From contig DEKK01000005.1 in assembly GCA_002353815.1 (NCBI GenBank), positions 76,671 through 140,670 on the forward strand: a stretch of 64,000 bases of DNA. Reading direction: 5' to 3'. The notes beneath the pieces were generated by a model. The model was not told the DNA's origin. It saw only the letters and a list, made by a program, of their open reading frames with translations, and made no database searches. This document shows positions 26,669 to 35,421 of this stretch, in pieces (position 1 is the first letter of the stretch; every line of letters starts with the position of its first letter). The DNA is from Bifidobacteriaceae bacterium UBA2724. Its GTDB lineage: Bacteria; Actinomycetota; Actinomycetes; Actinomycetales; Bifidobacteriaceae. A program made the position numbers and the translations under genes.

Positions 26669-27559
26669 CTATTCGCGGGGCGCGAGCACGTTTGCGAGAT
26701 GCGCCGCCGGCATCTGCGAGCGCGGGGCGATGTATCCCGGATCGTCGGCATCGGCGGTGGGATCCGGCGCCACGCACACGTCGACAGGAGTGTCCGGCGT
26801 CATGAATTCCTGCGCCTTGCCTTGGTCACGCAGCCATTCGGCGAACGACCTGTCGTTGTGGAACACGAGCATGTTGGAATCCCCCACCAGCACGGCGATG
26901 TCGGCATAGGTCGGGTAATCCGCGTTCCCGTCGCGGGCGACGCGCAGTTTCTCGACCTCCTGCACGGTTTCGGCATCGGCATCGGCGGTCTCGGCGATGG
27001 CGGAGAACACCTGGTCGAGCCCGCGCCACGCATGGAACGCATCCTTGCGGACGTTGGACCGCGAATAATATCCGCTCACGAACCATGCCCCGGGGTCGGC
27101 GCCGTGATTGCGCAGCGGCTGGTTCTTCTTCCAGTTGTGGGTGCGGCGCACGTCCACGATCGGCTCGGCGTCGGGCTGCGAGACATTCGCCAGCGCATGC
27201 GACGTGATCTTGTTCCACAGGTCGCGTCCGTCTTTGAAACGGCGGGCGTTGCCCGAGCCGTCGGCGGCCGCGCGGGCGGCACGCTGGGCGAGGGACCTCA
27301 GCGACACGGAATTCCCCTCGTCGGCAAGCCCGGCGTCGGTGTCTTCGTCAGACGCGTTCGGCGCAGGGTCGTTGCCATCCATGATGTCCACGACGTCGAG
27401 GAAGACGTTGGGACGGTCGTTGATGTACCGGTCGTTGCCCAATGGGTATTGTTCAAGCGGCGGATAGACGTGGGCCACGCGCATCCCGGCATCGTCGCCA
27501 GGCGTCAGCAGCACGATGTCCCCGCCGTTGGGAATCATCTTCAATTCAAATCTAGGCAT
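26669..27559 (-). CDS. Hypothetical protein
   Basis: A 296-residue acidic cytoplasmic protein I do not recognise. It has an opening beta segment (PRFELKMIPNGGDIVLLTPG), an Asp/Asn-rich stretch at about 60-85, an Ala/Arg-rich helix, and later HNWKKNQPLRNHGADPGAWF and VLVGDSNMLVFHNDRSFAEW segments. There is no signal peptide and no membrane helix. The ATG at 27559 follows GGGGTGT; a start three codons earlier is possible. It sits beside the DivIVA-domain gene on the same strand. Confidence 0.7.
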   Translation of the reverse strand: MPRFELKMIPNGGDIVLLTPGDDAGMRVAHVYPPLEQYPLGNDRYINDRPNVFLDVVDIMDGNDPAPNASDEDTDAGLADEGNSVSLRSLAQRAARAAADGSGNARRFKDGRDLWNKITSHALANVSQPDAEPIVDVRRTHNWKKNQPLRNHGADPGAWFVSGYYSRSNVRKDAFHAWRGLDQVFSAIAETADADAETVQEVEKLRVARDGNADYPTYADIAVLVGDSNMLVFHNDRSFAEWLRDQGKAQEFMTPDTPVDVCVAPDPTADADDPGYIAPRSQMPAAHLANVLAPRE

Positions 27560-27648
27560 ACACCCCATTGTGTCACATCATCGGGGCAATGGCATAGCGC
27601 GTGTGCGGCATCCTTCGCGAACCAATCCACAGGCGGCGCCCCGTTCCC

Positions 27649-27942
27649 TCAGTGCAACCCATTCCTCTCGTAGAACGCCAACGTCTCCTGGGCCTCCTTC
27701 AAGAATGCGTCGACCTGGGCCATGTTGTACGTCTCGCGGAAGCGCGCGGTCGGCAGCTGGGATATGGCGATCGCGGTGGAGCTCGTCTCCACGTCCTCGG
27801 GACGATGGCTCTCCCAGGCTTGCAGCGAATCCGCGATGCCGTCAAGCAAGGAGTCCACGGCATCGATCTTGTACCCTTGTTTGAAAACGGTGAGTTTGAA
27901 AACCTGATTGCGGACATTCACGGACGTGAGCATGGCAGCCAT
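27649..27942 (-). CDS. Small DivIVA-domain protein
   Basis: A 97-residue protein made of two copies of the short DivIVA-type motif (aromatic, then GY or YN, then VD and a helix): FKQGYKIDAVDSLLDGIADSL and RFRETYNMAQVDAFLKEAQ. DivIVA/Wag31 proteins mark curved membranes and recruit cell-wall machinery at poles and septa. This protein lacks their long coiled coil, so it is more likely an accessory factor. The ATG at 27942 follows AGAAAGG; one at 27933 is possible. It is 90 bp upstream of the hypothetical gene and on the same strand. Confidence 0.75.
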   Translation of the reverse strand: MAAMLTSVNVRNQVFKLTVFKQGYKIDAVDSLLDGIADSLQAWESHRPEDVETSSTAIAISQLPTARFRETYNMAQVDAFLKEAQETLAFYERNGLH

Positions 27943-28103
27943 CGCCTTTCTCTGGATTCGCACTTCACATGCCTAGAATAATAGGCATCGCAGCAAGCGG
28001 CATGAGACGGCACCGTGGCCGCGGGCGGTGCGCCGCGCATCGCCCGCGGCCCGGCGCCACACGCCTCGTTCGCTGGACGCCGCACATCACCTTGGGAGGG
28101 GTC

Positions 28104-28457
28104 ATGAAGGGAAGAATCCTGGCATATCTCGCATATCTCGACTCGCTCGATCTGAGCACGCCCGATCCGGAGCTCGCCAAACGCATCCTCGCACAGATTC
28201 GGATAGCCCAGCACGAGCGTCTCATCCACCTCATGGTCACGCTGGCGTTCGGCATCTGCGACCTCATGGCCTACGCCGTGCTTTTCGCCACCGGGGCCAT
28301 GGGCGCGTTCGTCATGGCGTTGGTGCTTCTGGTGCTTCTGGTGCCATACATCTTCTATTACTATTTCATGGAAAATTCCGTGCAGAAGATGTATGGATAT
28401 TACGACAAGGCCGCCGGCGAGACGTTCATGGAGTTCGCAGGCGCGAAGAGGAAGTAA
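28104..28457 (+). CDS. Small two-helix membrane protein
   Basis: A 117-residue protein. The N-terminal half is soluble and helical (AYLAYLDSLDLSTPDPELAK). Two adjacent membrane helices follow (LIHLMVTLAFGICDLMAYAVLFATG and FVMALVLLVLLVPYIFYYYF), then a short basic C-terminal tail. I cannot assign a family. The ATG at 28104 follows GGGAGGG, so the longer upstream frame is rejected. Confidence 0.75.
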   Translation: MKGRILAYLAYLDSLDLSTPDPELAKRILAQIRIAQHERLIHLMVTLAFGICDLMAYAVLFATGAMGAFVMALVLLVLLVPYIFYYYFMENSVQKMYGYYDKAAGETFMEFAGAKRK

Positions 28458-28510
28458 CGGACCGTGAGCGCGGCGCACGGCTCTCGGCGCGGCACTGCAC
28501 GACAGCGCAC

Positions 28511-28554
28511 CGGTAATCCCAGGCTCCCCTGCCTCCGACAGTCTGGGATTACCG
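28511..28554. terminator. Bidirectional terminator
   Basis: A perfect 12-bp stem (CGGTAATCCCAG at 28511-28522 with CTGGGATTACCG at 28543-28554) lies between two convergent genes and can serve both. Confidence 0.7.
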
Positions 28555-28565
28555 CTGCCGCGGGC

Positions 28566-29126
28566 TCACTCCTCTTCGTCACGCATGGCGCCGATCACCG
28601 GCTTGTGCTCGGTTTTGCTCGCGGTGGCGGGTTTGCGCCGGGCCTTCGCACGCTTCTTTTTCTGATTCGGGTGTTCCGGCCCTTCCTGCGGAGGCAGCTG
28701 GCACCACCCCTCGCCCACGATGCCCACGACCATGTCGATCACCGTCACCACGCACGCCACGATGCATTCGGGGATGAGACCGTGGTAGAACGCGACGTCG
28801 CGCCACACGATGCACATGATGAGCTGGCCGCCGTAGAAACCGGCGAGCACCGACCCGGCGATGGCGAGCGCCTTGCTCAACACCAGCGTGTTGACGGCCT
28901 TGGCGGTGTCGATGGTTTTCGTTTTGCCGGTCGCATACTGCCGCACCTGCCATGCGAGCACGAGCACCACGATGGCGAGCAGGAACAGTATGCCCGACAC
29001 GAACCACGAGGTGCCCACGGGCGCGATCCTCATGCTGCGCGTCATGCGCACCAGGGCGTATCCCAGGATTGCGCCGACGACGATGCCGATGATGTAATAC
29101 CACCAGGGTGTGCGCTTGGCTTTCAT
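28566..29126 (-). CDS. DUF3180 membrane protein
   Basis: A 186-residue membrane protein with about four helices: WWYYIIGIVVGAILGYALV, TSWFVSGILFLLAIVVLVLA, a Gly-rich ALAIAGSVLAGFYGGQLI and VACVVTVIDMVVGIVG. It ends in a basic Lys/Arg-rich tail. The order and the ALSKALAIAGS-type segment match DUF3180, a family typically placed just after folK in actinobacterial folate clusters, as here (50 bp after folKB). Function unknown. The ATG at 29126 follows AAGGAGGG. Confidence 0.82.
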   Translation of the reverse strand: MKAKRTPWWYYIIGIVVGAILGYALVRMTRSMRIAPVGTSWFVSGILFLLAIVVLVLAWQVRQYATGKTKTIDTAKAVNTLVLSKALAIAGSVLAGFYGGQLIMCIVWRDVAFYHGLIPECIVACVVTVIDMVVGIVGEGWCQLPPQEGPEHPNQKKKRAKARRKPATASKTEHKPVIGAMRDEEE

Positions 29127-29175
29127 ATGCCCTCCTTCAGAACTGCATCGTGTCGAGCAGCCGAACCGTTTGTGA

Positions 29176-30225
29176 TCAAAGGTCTTGGAATCCCTGGCCT
29201 GACAGAATCCACGAATCCGAGATCTTCCGCACCGCGTCGCAGTCGGGCGCGGCGGCGATGAGATCGCGCACTGCTCCGCCGTGCTCGCCGTGCAGACGCG
29301 CGGCGGGGTCGAGGTCAAGCCACGGCGCGAGGACGAAGGCCCTCTGCCATGCGCGCGGATGCGGCAAGGTGAGCTGCGGGTCGTCGGACACCTCGCCGTC
29401 TATGTCGATGATATCGAGGTCCAGCGGGCGCGACCCCCAGTGCACGTCGCGCGAGCGGCCATGCGCGGTTTCGATGAGCTGCAGCGACGTGAGCAGGGTG
29501 CCCGGGTCGAGCGTGGTGTCGATCTGCACCACGGCGTTCATGAAGTCGGGCGTGCCGTCCTCCATGCCCCACGGCGCGGTGCGGTACAGTGGCGAGATCC
29601 CCGTGACCTGGGTGCCCGGCAGTCCGTCGATCGACACGATGGCGCTGCGCATGGCCTGCGCCGCGTCGCCGATGTTGCCGCCCATGGCGATGACGACGTG
29701 ATGGATGTCCCGGGCACGCGAGCCGTCGGTCGCCGGACCCCCAGAGCCCGCACGCATCGCGGCGGAGGCCGCCTGCGCAGGCATGGCCCCGCCGTCCGCT
29801 GCACCGGAGGGACGCTGCGAATCCTCGCGAAGCCCCTCGCCCGTCGCGTCGCCCAGGTCGGTCTGCGAGCGCGTGATGGTCACGCTGACGTCGCCGAACG
29901 TCACACCGATGGGCGCCTTGGGTTTGTGAACGGTGACCTGCACGCGGCGCACGCGCCATGACAGCAGTATGGAATCGGCGATTTTCTGCGCCAGCCGTTC
30001 GATGAGGTCGCAATGCTCCCCGCCGATGACCGACACGATGCGTTCCGCGATCTGCGAATAGCTCACTGTGTCGACCAAATCATCGCTGCGGCAGGCGTCC
30101 GACAGATCGACCCACATCGTCGCGTCCACGACGAAAGGCTGCGGATCGCGGTGCTCCGCGTCAAGCACACCATGCGTGCCCATGGCGCTGACGCCCGTCA
30201 GCGTGATCGTGTCAAGCTGTGCCAT
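29176..30225 (-). CDS. folKB: Bifunctional dihydroneopterin aldolase/HPPK
   Basis: Two consecutive folate steps in one 349-residue protein. Residues 1-120 are dihydroneopterin aldolase (FolB): GVLDAEHRDPQPFVVDATMW and the Lys-containing VHKPKAPIG. Residues about 175-349 are 6-hydroxymethyl-dihydropterin pyrophosphokinase (FolK): AMGGNIGDAAQAMRSA, PLYRTAPWG, and the metal and pterin motif RPLDLDIIDIDG. A 50-residue Ala/Gly-rich linker joins them. The ATG at 30225 follows GAGGAGG. It is downstream of folP in the ftsH-fol cluster. Confidence 0.93.
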   Translation of the reverse strand: MAQLDTITLTGVSAMGTHGVLDAEHRDPQPFVVDATMWVDLSDACRSDDLVDTVSYSQIAERIVSVIGGEHCDLIERLAQKIADSILLSWRVRRVQVTVHKPKAPIGVTFGDVSVTITRSQTDLGDATGEGLREDSQRPSGAADGGAMPAQAASAAMRAGSGGPATDGSRARDIHHVVIAMGGNIGDAAQAMRSAIVSIDGLPGTQVTGISPLYRTAPWGMEDGTPDFMNAVVQIDTTLDPGTLLTSLQLIETAHGRSRDVHWGSRPLDLDIIDIDGEVSDDPQLTLPHPRAWQRAFVLAPWLDLDPAARLHGEHGGAVRDLIAAAPDCDAVRKISDSWILSGQGFQDL

Positions 30226-30369
30226 TGCATCCTCCTCATTGGCCGCCGTCATGGAACGCAGCAGCGCGGGCCGTGCGCGCGTCGTCGCATCGGCGTGGCG
30301 CACCCGCGCGGCGGGCGCATCCACCGCCGCGGCTGCATCGCATGGCGGCGAAACCTCATTATGCCAAGC

Positions 30370-31356
30370 CTACGCCTGTGCCTGTGCGGCCTCGCGCCAC
30401 GCCCGTCCCATCGCGACCGCCGCGACGGAACGACGCACGTCATGCACGCGCACGGCCCAGGCGCCATGCTCTGCGCACAACGCTGACAGCCCCGCCGTCG
30501 CATTGTCTTTGTCTTCGGCGGCCTGCGCGTCGTCCGCTGGCGCGCACCAATCCAATCCGGCGAGGATGCCGCCGATGAAACGCTTGCGCGACTGGCCGAT
30601 GAGCACCGGATATCCCAGCTTCTGGATCCGGGCGAGACCTGCGAGAAGCGGCATGTTGCGCTCGGCGTCGGGCTTGGAGAAACCGAGACCCGGGTCGAGG
30701 ATGATGCGTCCCGGCGCCACGCCGGCGTCGAGCACGGCGTCGAGCTGGCGGCGCATTTCGTCGATGACGTCGGCGAGCACGCCATGCTCGTAGACCGAGG
30801 TGTCGCGGTCCGGGACCCCGCTCGCCGAACCCGAAAGCCACGCACGCCAATGCTGCAGGATGTACAGGCAGTCGTTGTCACGGATCACGCGCGGCATGTC
30901 GGGGTCCATCTGCCCGCCCGACACATCGTTGATGATCTGGGCGCCGGTGTCCAGCGCCGCCTGCGCGACGGACGCGCGCGTCGTGTCGATCGACAGCATC
31001 GCGCCATGCGGCGTCAGTGCGTTCACCGCGGTGAGGACCCGGGACTTCTCCGTCTCGGCGTCCACGCGCTGCGCTCCCGGGCGGGTCGATTCGGCGCCGA
31101 TGTCGATGATGTCGGCGCCGTCACCCATCATGTCGAGGCCATGCTGTGCCGCCTTGTCAGGGTCGAGCCACAGCCCGCCGTCCGAGAAAGAATCCGCCGT
31201 CACATTGAGCACGCCCATGACGAGCGTCTGCGGCGCGTCATGCAGACGCCGGAGCGATGAAGGCAAGGTGGGATCGGCGGCGATGCGCCGTTCGCGTTCC
31301 GGTGCGGTGGCGGGTGCGTGCGCAGACAGTGCTGCGGTGTTTTCTGTCATTGTCAT
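30370..31356 (-). CDS. folP: Dihydropteroate synthase
   Basis: Joins 6-hydroxymethyl-dihydropterin pyrophosphate with p-aminobenzoate; the sulfonamide target. The 328-residue protein carries both signatures, VMGVLNVTADSFSDGG and GADIIDIGAESTRPGA, plus LDPGLGFSK and GQSRKRFIGG for pterin and phosphate binding. An Ala/Asp-rich insert lies near residue 280. The start is set at the ATG at 31356 behind GAGGGGA, not at the TTG four codons earlier. It lies 224 bp after folE. Confidence 0.94.
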   Translation of the reverse strand: MTMTENTAALSAHAPATAPERERRIAADPTLPSSLRRLHDAPQTLVMGVLNVTADSFSDGGLWLDPDKAAQHGLDMMGDGADIIDIGAESTRPGAQRVDAETEKSRVLTAVNALTPHGAMLSIDTTRASVAQAALDTGAQIINDVSGGQMDPDMPRVIRDNDCLYILQHWRAWLSGSASGVPDRDTSVYEHGVLADVIDEMRRQLDAVLDAGVAPGRIILDPGLGFSKPDAERNMPLLAGLARIQKLGYPVLIGQSRKRFIGGILAGLDWCAPADDAQAAEDKDNATAGLSALCAEHGAWAVRVHDVRRSVAAVAMGRAWREAAQAQA

Positions 31357-31580
31357 ATGTCCCCTCAATTGTGTACCTCAGTTTGTGTTCCGGGGTTGTT
31401 GCGCCTGCATGCGCGAACGCCTGCAGGCCCGTGACTTTTCAATTATCGATTTTTCAATTATTCCGTCGGGCTTTCCCGCGGCCCGGATGCCGCCCGCGCC
31501 CTGTGGTCGCGGTGACGCCGGCGCGCGTCGTCCCGATGGTTTCCCGCCTGGCATGGCGCCCGGCGGAAAGGCGGCTGCTG

Positions 31581-32213
31581 TCAGCCCCTGCAGATGAGCT
31601 GCATGGCTTCGGCGCGGGTCGCCGCGTTCCTCATGATGCCACGCACCGCCGATGTGGTGGTGCGCGCCTGGGATTTCTTCACTCCGCGCATCGACATGCA
31701 CAGGTGTTCACATTCGATGACGACGAGGCAGCCCTTGGCGTCGAGCTCCGACATGATGGTGTCGGCTATCTGCTTGGTGAGACGCTCCTGCACCTGCGGA
31801 CGGCGGGCATACACCTCAACGAGCCGTGCGAGCTTGGACAGCCCCACGACCATGCCGTTGCTCGGGCAGTACGCGATGTGCGCGACGCCGAAGAACGGCA
31901 GCAGATGGTGCTCGCACACCGAGTAGAGCTCGATGTCTCGCACGACCACCATTTCGTCGGTGTCCGTTTTGAACTGGCGCTGCAGAGGCTCCTCCGGCGA
32001 CTTGTAGAGCCCGCCGAACAGCTCCTTGCTCGCGCGTGCGATGCGGTCCGGGGTGTCGAGCAGACCCTCGCGGTCGGGGTCCTCGCCGATTGCCACGAGG
32101 AAGTCGCGTACCGCGCGGCGCACGCCGTCGTAGTCGTAACGGTGCAGACCGTCGGGGCTGATGAGTTCCTCATCCGCCGTGGCGCGCATGGAATCATTGT
32201 TGTCGTTGACCAT
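31581..32213 (-). CDS. folE: GTP cyclohydrolase I
   Basis: First committed step of folate synthesis: GTP to 7,8-dihydroneopterin triphosphate. The 210-residue product has the zinc ligands C100 and H103 in CEHHLLPF and C172 in EHLCMSMRG, and the catalytic region [19 protein letters not shown]. The ATG follows AAGGCAAGG. It is separated from ftsH by 289 bp containing a strong hairpin, so it may have its own promoter. Confidence 0.95.
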   Translation of the reverse strand: MVNDNNDSMRATADEELISPDGLHRYDYDGVRRAVRDFLVAIGEDPDREGLLDTPDRIARASKELFGGLYKSPEEPLQRQFKTDTDEMVVVRDIELYSVCEHHLLPFFGVAHIAYCPSNGMVVGLSKLARLVEVYARRPQVQERLTKQIADTIMSELDAKGCLVVIECEHLCMSMRGVKKSQARTTTSAVRGIMRNAATRAEAMQLICRG

Positions 32214-32401
32214 TACACCTTGCCTTTCAGATGTCCCGAATCCTTACCTTAGCGCGGAAACCGCGCCGACAGCGAGATTCGCATGCACCGCAGTCACGTG
32301 CGGCGCAGAAAACGACAGATGAGACAAGGCGGACGGCATGCATCGCAGCACCGACGGCAGGAGCGGCAGACGCGAGATTCCCCGATTCGTCGCATACGAC
32401 A

Positions 32402-32440
32402 CAGCGGGCCCGGACTTCCCATGGAAACCCGGGCCCGCTG
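32402..32440. terminator. Strong hairpin between ftsH and folE
   Basis: A perfect 12-bp stem (CAGCGGGCCCGG at 32402-32413 with CCGGGCCCGCTG at 32429-32440) and a 15-nt loop lie about 60 bp after the ftsH stop. There is no T run, so it may terminate weakly or protect a 3' end. I see nothing else in this 289-bp gap. Confidence 0.55.
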
Positions 32441-32502
32441 GTGCAGACAATCGGAGCCGTCGCGGTCCATCGCCGTTTAGGACGCCGCGCCATCACATCA
32501 CG

Positions 32503-34704
32503 TCAGGCGTTCGACTGCCCTGGCTGGTCCGGCTGACCTGGCTGCGCATCGGATTGCGGCGCGTCCGGGACCTCGGGGGTTCCGGGAGCCGGCTGACCAG
32601 CTGGCTGATCGTCCTGCGCGGCATTGTCCGCCTCGCGTTCGGCGGCGGACTGCAGGCTGCGGCGCAGCGACTCGGGGATCGGAACCGGAGGACGGTCCGA
32701 CACCGTGCGGTTCTCGTTCGACAGCCACTGGGTGCGTTCCGGAGCCTTCTTGATATCCTTGAACACCACCGCGAGTTCCTTCTCGTTCAGCGTCTCCTTG
32801 ACAAGGAGCTGGCGCACGAGTTCGTCGAGGATGTCGCGGTTCTCGTTGATGATCTGCCATGCCTCGTTGTGAGCGTTCTCAAGCAGGTCGTGCACCTCGT
32901 GGTCCACGATCTGGAGCGTCTCTTCCGAGAACTTGCGCGACTGCAGTCCGTCGATGCCGTCCTCCTGCTTGGCGTCGCCCCACTTGACGGAGCCGAGCTT
33001 GGTGGAGAAGCCGTCTTCGAGCACCATCTGGCGCGCGATGTCGGTGGCCTTCTCGATGTCGTTCGACGCACCGGTGGTCGGGTCATGGAACACAACCTCC
33101 TCGGCGGTGCGCCCGCCCATGGCGTAGGCGAGCTGGTCGAGCAGCTGGTTGCGTGTCTCGGAGTAACGGTCCGACGTCGGCATGACCATCGTGTAGCCCA
33201 GCGCACGGCCTCGCGGAAGGATCGTGACCTTGGTGACGGGGTCGGTGTTGTGCAGTGCGGCGGCGACCAGCGCGTGGCCGCCCTCGTGGTACGCGGTGTT
33301 GCGCAGCTCCTCGGCCGCCATGCCGGTGGAACGGCGGCGCGGACCGCTCATCACGCGGTCGATCGCCTCGTCGATGGCGCGGTTGTCGATGAGCTGGGCG
33401 TTGGCACGCGCGGTGAGCAACGCGGCTTCGTTGAGCACGTTGGCCAGATCGGCGCCGGTGTAGCCCGGGGTGCGCACTGCCACCTGGTGCAGGTCGACGC
33501 CCGGAGCGAACGGCTTGCCCTTGGCGTGCACCTTGAGAATCGCCTCGCGTCCGGCGAGGTCCGGCGCCTCCACAGCCACCTGGCGGTCGAAACGGCCGGG
33601 GCGCAGAAGGGCGGGGTCGAGCACGTCGGGGCGGTTCGTCGCGGCGATCACAATCAGGCTCGTGTCGTTGTCGAAGCCGTCCATCTCGACAAGCAGCTGG
33701 TTGAGCGTCTGCTCGCGTTCGTCCACGCCGCCGTTGGCGCTGTTGCCACGGCGACGTCCGACGGCGTCGATTTCATCGATGAAGATGATGGCCGGGGCGT
33801 TCTTCTTCGCCTCATCGAACAGGTCACGCACACGCGAAGCGCCCAGACCCACGAACATCTCGACGAAGTCGGAGCCCGCCATGGAATAGAACGGGACGCC
33901 CGCCTCGCCTGCGATGGCTCGCGCCAGCAGCGTCTTGCCGGTTCCCGGAGGGCCGTAGAGCAGCACGCCTCGCGGGATTCGCGCACCGAGCCTCTGGTAT
34001 TTCGTCGGGTCCTTGAGGAAGTCCTTGATCTCTTCGACTTCCTGGACCGCCGCCTCTTCGCCGGCGACGTCCTTGAACTTGGTCTTCGGGGTGTCGCCTT
34101 CGCCGAGCTTCTTGCTGCTGCTCTTGTTGCCGAACAGCGCACCTCCCGCGCCGCCCTGCATGCGGTCGAGCAGCCACCAGAACGCCAGGAAGATGATGAC
34201 GAACGGAATCATCGTGGTTATGAGGTATTCCACGACGCTGTTGCTTGACGAAATCGTCGAGGTGTAGCCGTCCTTGAGGTTGGCGTCCTCGACGGCGCTG
34301 ACGACCTCCTCGCCCTGCGGGAACACGTAGTAGAACGCGACGTTCTTGCCATAGTTATGGGACTGGCCGTTCCTGTCGGTCTTGACGAAGTCATCAGTGA
34401 GGTCGAGCGTGACGGTGTACCTGCCGCCGTCGATCTCGGCGTAGGTGGCCTTGCCGTCCTTGAGCAGTTCCAAGCCGTCCTTGGTGTCGATGATCCTCGC
34501 CGCCCCGGCGTTGCTGAGCTGGAAGCCGACGAGGATGAGCACCACGATCACACCCACCCAAATCCACGGGTTGCGCCACCAGGGCTTTTTGCCGCCCTTG
34601 CGGTTGTTGTTGCCATTGCCCCCGTTGTTGTCATCTGGATCGTCGAATGGGTCGAAACCGTTTTGCGGGTTCCGTCCATTCCCGGGGTCGTTGGGAAAGC
34701 TCAT
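32503..34704 (-). CDS. ftsH: ATP-dependent zinc metalloprotease FtsH
   Basis: Membrane-bound AAA protease that degrades misfolded membrane and regulatory proteins. 733 residues: an Asn/Gly/Asp-rich N-terminus, membrane helices at about 48-64 and 160-178 flanking an external domain, Walker A GPPGTGKT at 251-258, Walker B IIFIDE at 306-311, the arginine-finger region, and the zinc site HEGGH at 473-477. The C-terminal 70 residues are Pro/Ala/Gln-rich and disordered. The ATG follows AAGGAGG and overlaps the hpt stop by 4 bp (ATGA). Confidence 0.97.
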   Translation of the reverse strand: MSFPNDPGNGRNPQNGFDPFDDPDDNNGGNGNNNRKGGKKPWWRNPWIWVGVIVVLILVGFQLSNAGAARIIDTKDGLELLKDGKATYAEIDGGRYTVTLDLTDDFVKTDRNGQSHNYGKNVAFYYVFPQGEEVVSAVEDANLKDGYTSTISSSNSVVEYLITTMIPFVIIFLAFWWLLDRMQGGAGGALFGNKSSSKKLGEGDTPKTKFKDVAGEEAAVQEVEEIKDFLKDPTKYQRLGARIPRGVLLYGPPGTGKTLLARAIAGEAGVPFYSMAGSDFVEMFVGLGASRVRDLFDEAKKNAPAIIFIDEIDAVGRRRGNSANGGVDEREQTLNQLLVEMDGFDNDTSLIVIAATNRPDVLDPALLRPGRFDRQVAVEAPDLAGREAILKVHAKGKPFAPGVDLHQVAVRTPGYTGADLANVLNEAALLTARANAQLIDNRAIDEAIDRVMSGPRRRSTGMAAEELRNTAYHEGGHALVAAALHNTDPVTKVTILPRGRALGYTMVMPTSDRYSETRNQLLDQLAYAMGGRTAEEVVFHDPTTGASNDIEKATDIARQMVLEDGFSTKLGSVKWGDAKQEDGIDGLQSRKFSEETLQIVDHEVHDLLENAHNEAWQIINENRDILDELVRQLLVKETLNEKELAVVFKDIKKAPERTQWLSNENRTVSDRPPVPIPESLRRSLQSAAEREADNAAQDDQPAGQPAPGTPEVPDAPQSDAQPGQPDQPGQSNA

Positions 34705-35264
34705 TTTGCCTCCTTGCTGTACACCGATGGCTTGAGAATTGCCACGGAATCCAGATTCCTGTATTTTTCTGCGTAGTCCAGACCGAAACCAACGACGAAT
34801 TCGTCTGGAATAACAATACCTTGATACTTCGGGTGGAGCTCGGTCTTATGCCGCGCAGGTTTGTCGAACAGCGCGAAGACCTCGACCGACGCCGCCCCAC
34901 GGCGCCGCAGCTCGTTGACGAGCCATTCCAGCGTGAGACCGGAATCGATGATGTCTTCGACCACGAGCACATTCCTGCCGCGCACATCGGTCGACAGGTC
35001 CTGGCGCATGGTCACGGTACCGCTCGACGAGGTGCCCGAGCCATAGCTCGACAGACTCACGAAATCCATCTGCGCGTTGATGCTCATGGCTTGGGACAGC
35101 GCCACGAGGGTGTTCACCGCGCCCTTGAGCACACCGACCAGCAGCACGTCGCGACCTGCGTAATCCTGCGACACCTGGCGGGCGACTTCTTCGATCTTCG
35201 CATCGATTTGCGCGCGGGTCACCAGTTCGCGATCGATATCCTCAGCAACATCCGAAATTTTCAT
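34701..35264 (-). CDS. hpt: Hypoxanthine phosphoribosyltransferase
   Basis: Purine salvage: converts hypoxanthine and guanine to IMP and GMP using PRPP. The 187-residue product has the PRPP-binding motif VLVVEDIIDSGLTL, the flexible-loop SLSSYGSGTSSSG, and the C-terminal IPDEFVVGFGLDYAEKYRNL. The ATG at 35264 has GAGAAG at a better distance than the in-frame ATG at 35273. It directly follows dacB; tilS, which often sits between them in actinobacteria, is not here. Confidence 0.95.
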   Translation of the reverse strand: MKISDVAEDIDRELVTRAQIDAKIEEVARQVSQDYAGRDVLLVGVLKGAVNTLVALSQAMSINAQMDFVSLSSYGSGTSSSGTVTMRQDLSTDVRGRNVLVVEDIIDSGLTLEWLVNELRRRGAASVEVFALFDKPARHKTELHPKYQGIVIPDEFVVGFGLDYAEKYRNLDSVAILKPSVYSKEAK

Positions 35265-35421
35265 ATCGACCATCTTCTCACAACACTTCGTCGATTAACT
35301 GGGAAATACCTGAAAAACAGGCAATGTTCGCTGTAAGCGATAATTACGTTTTCGCCGATTCGCCCTCCATGCGGCAGGTTCCCGGCCGCCGCGCCACCGC
35401 ACCAGCAGGCCCCGCGCCGCG

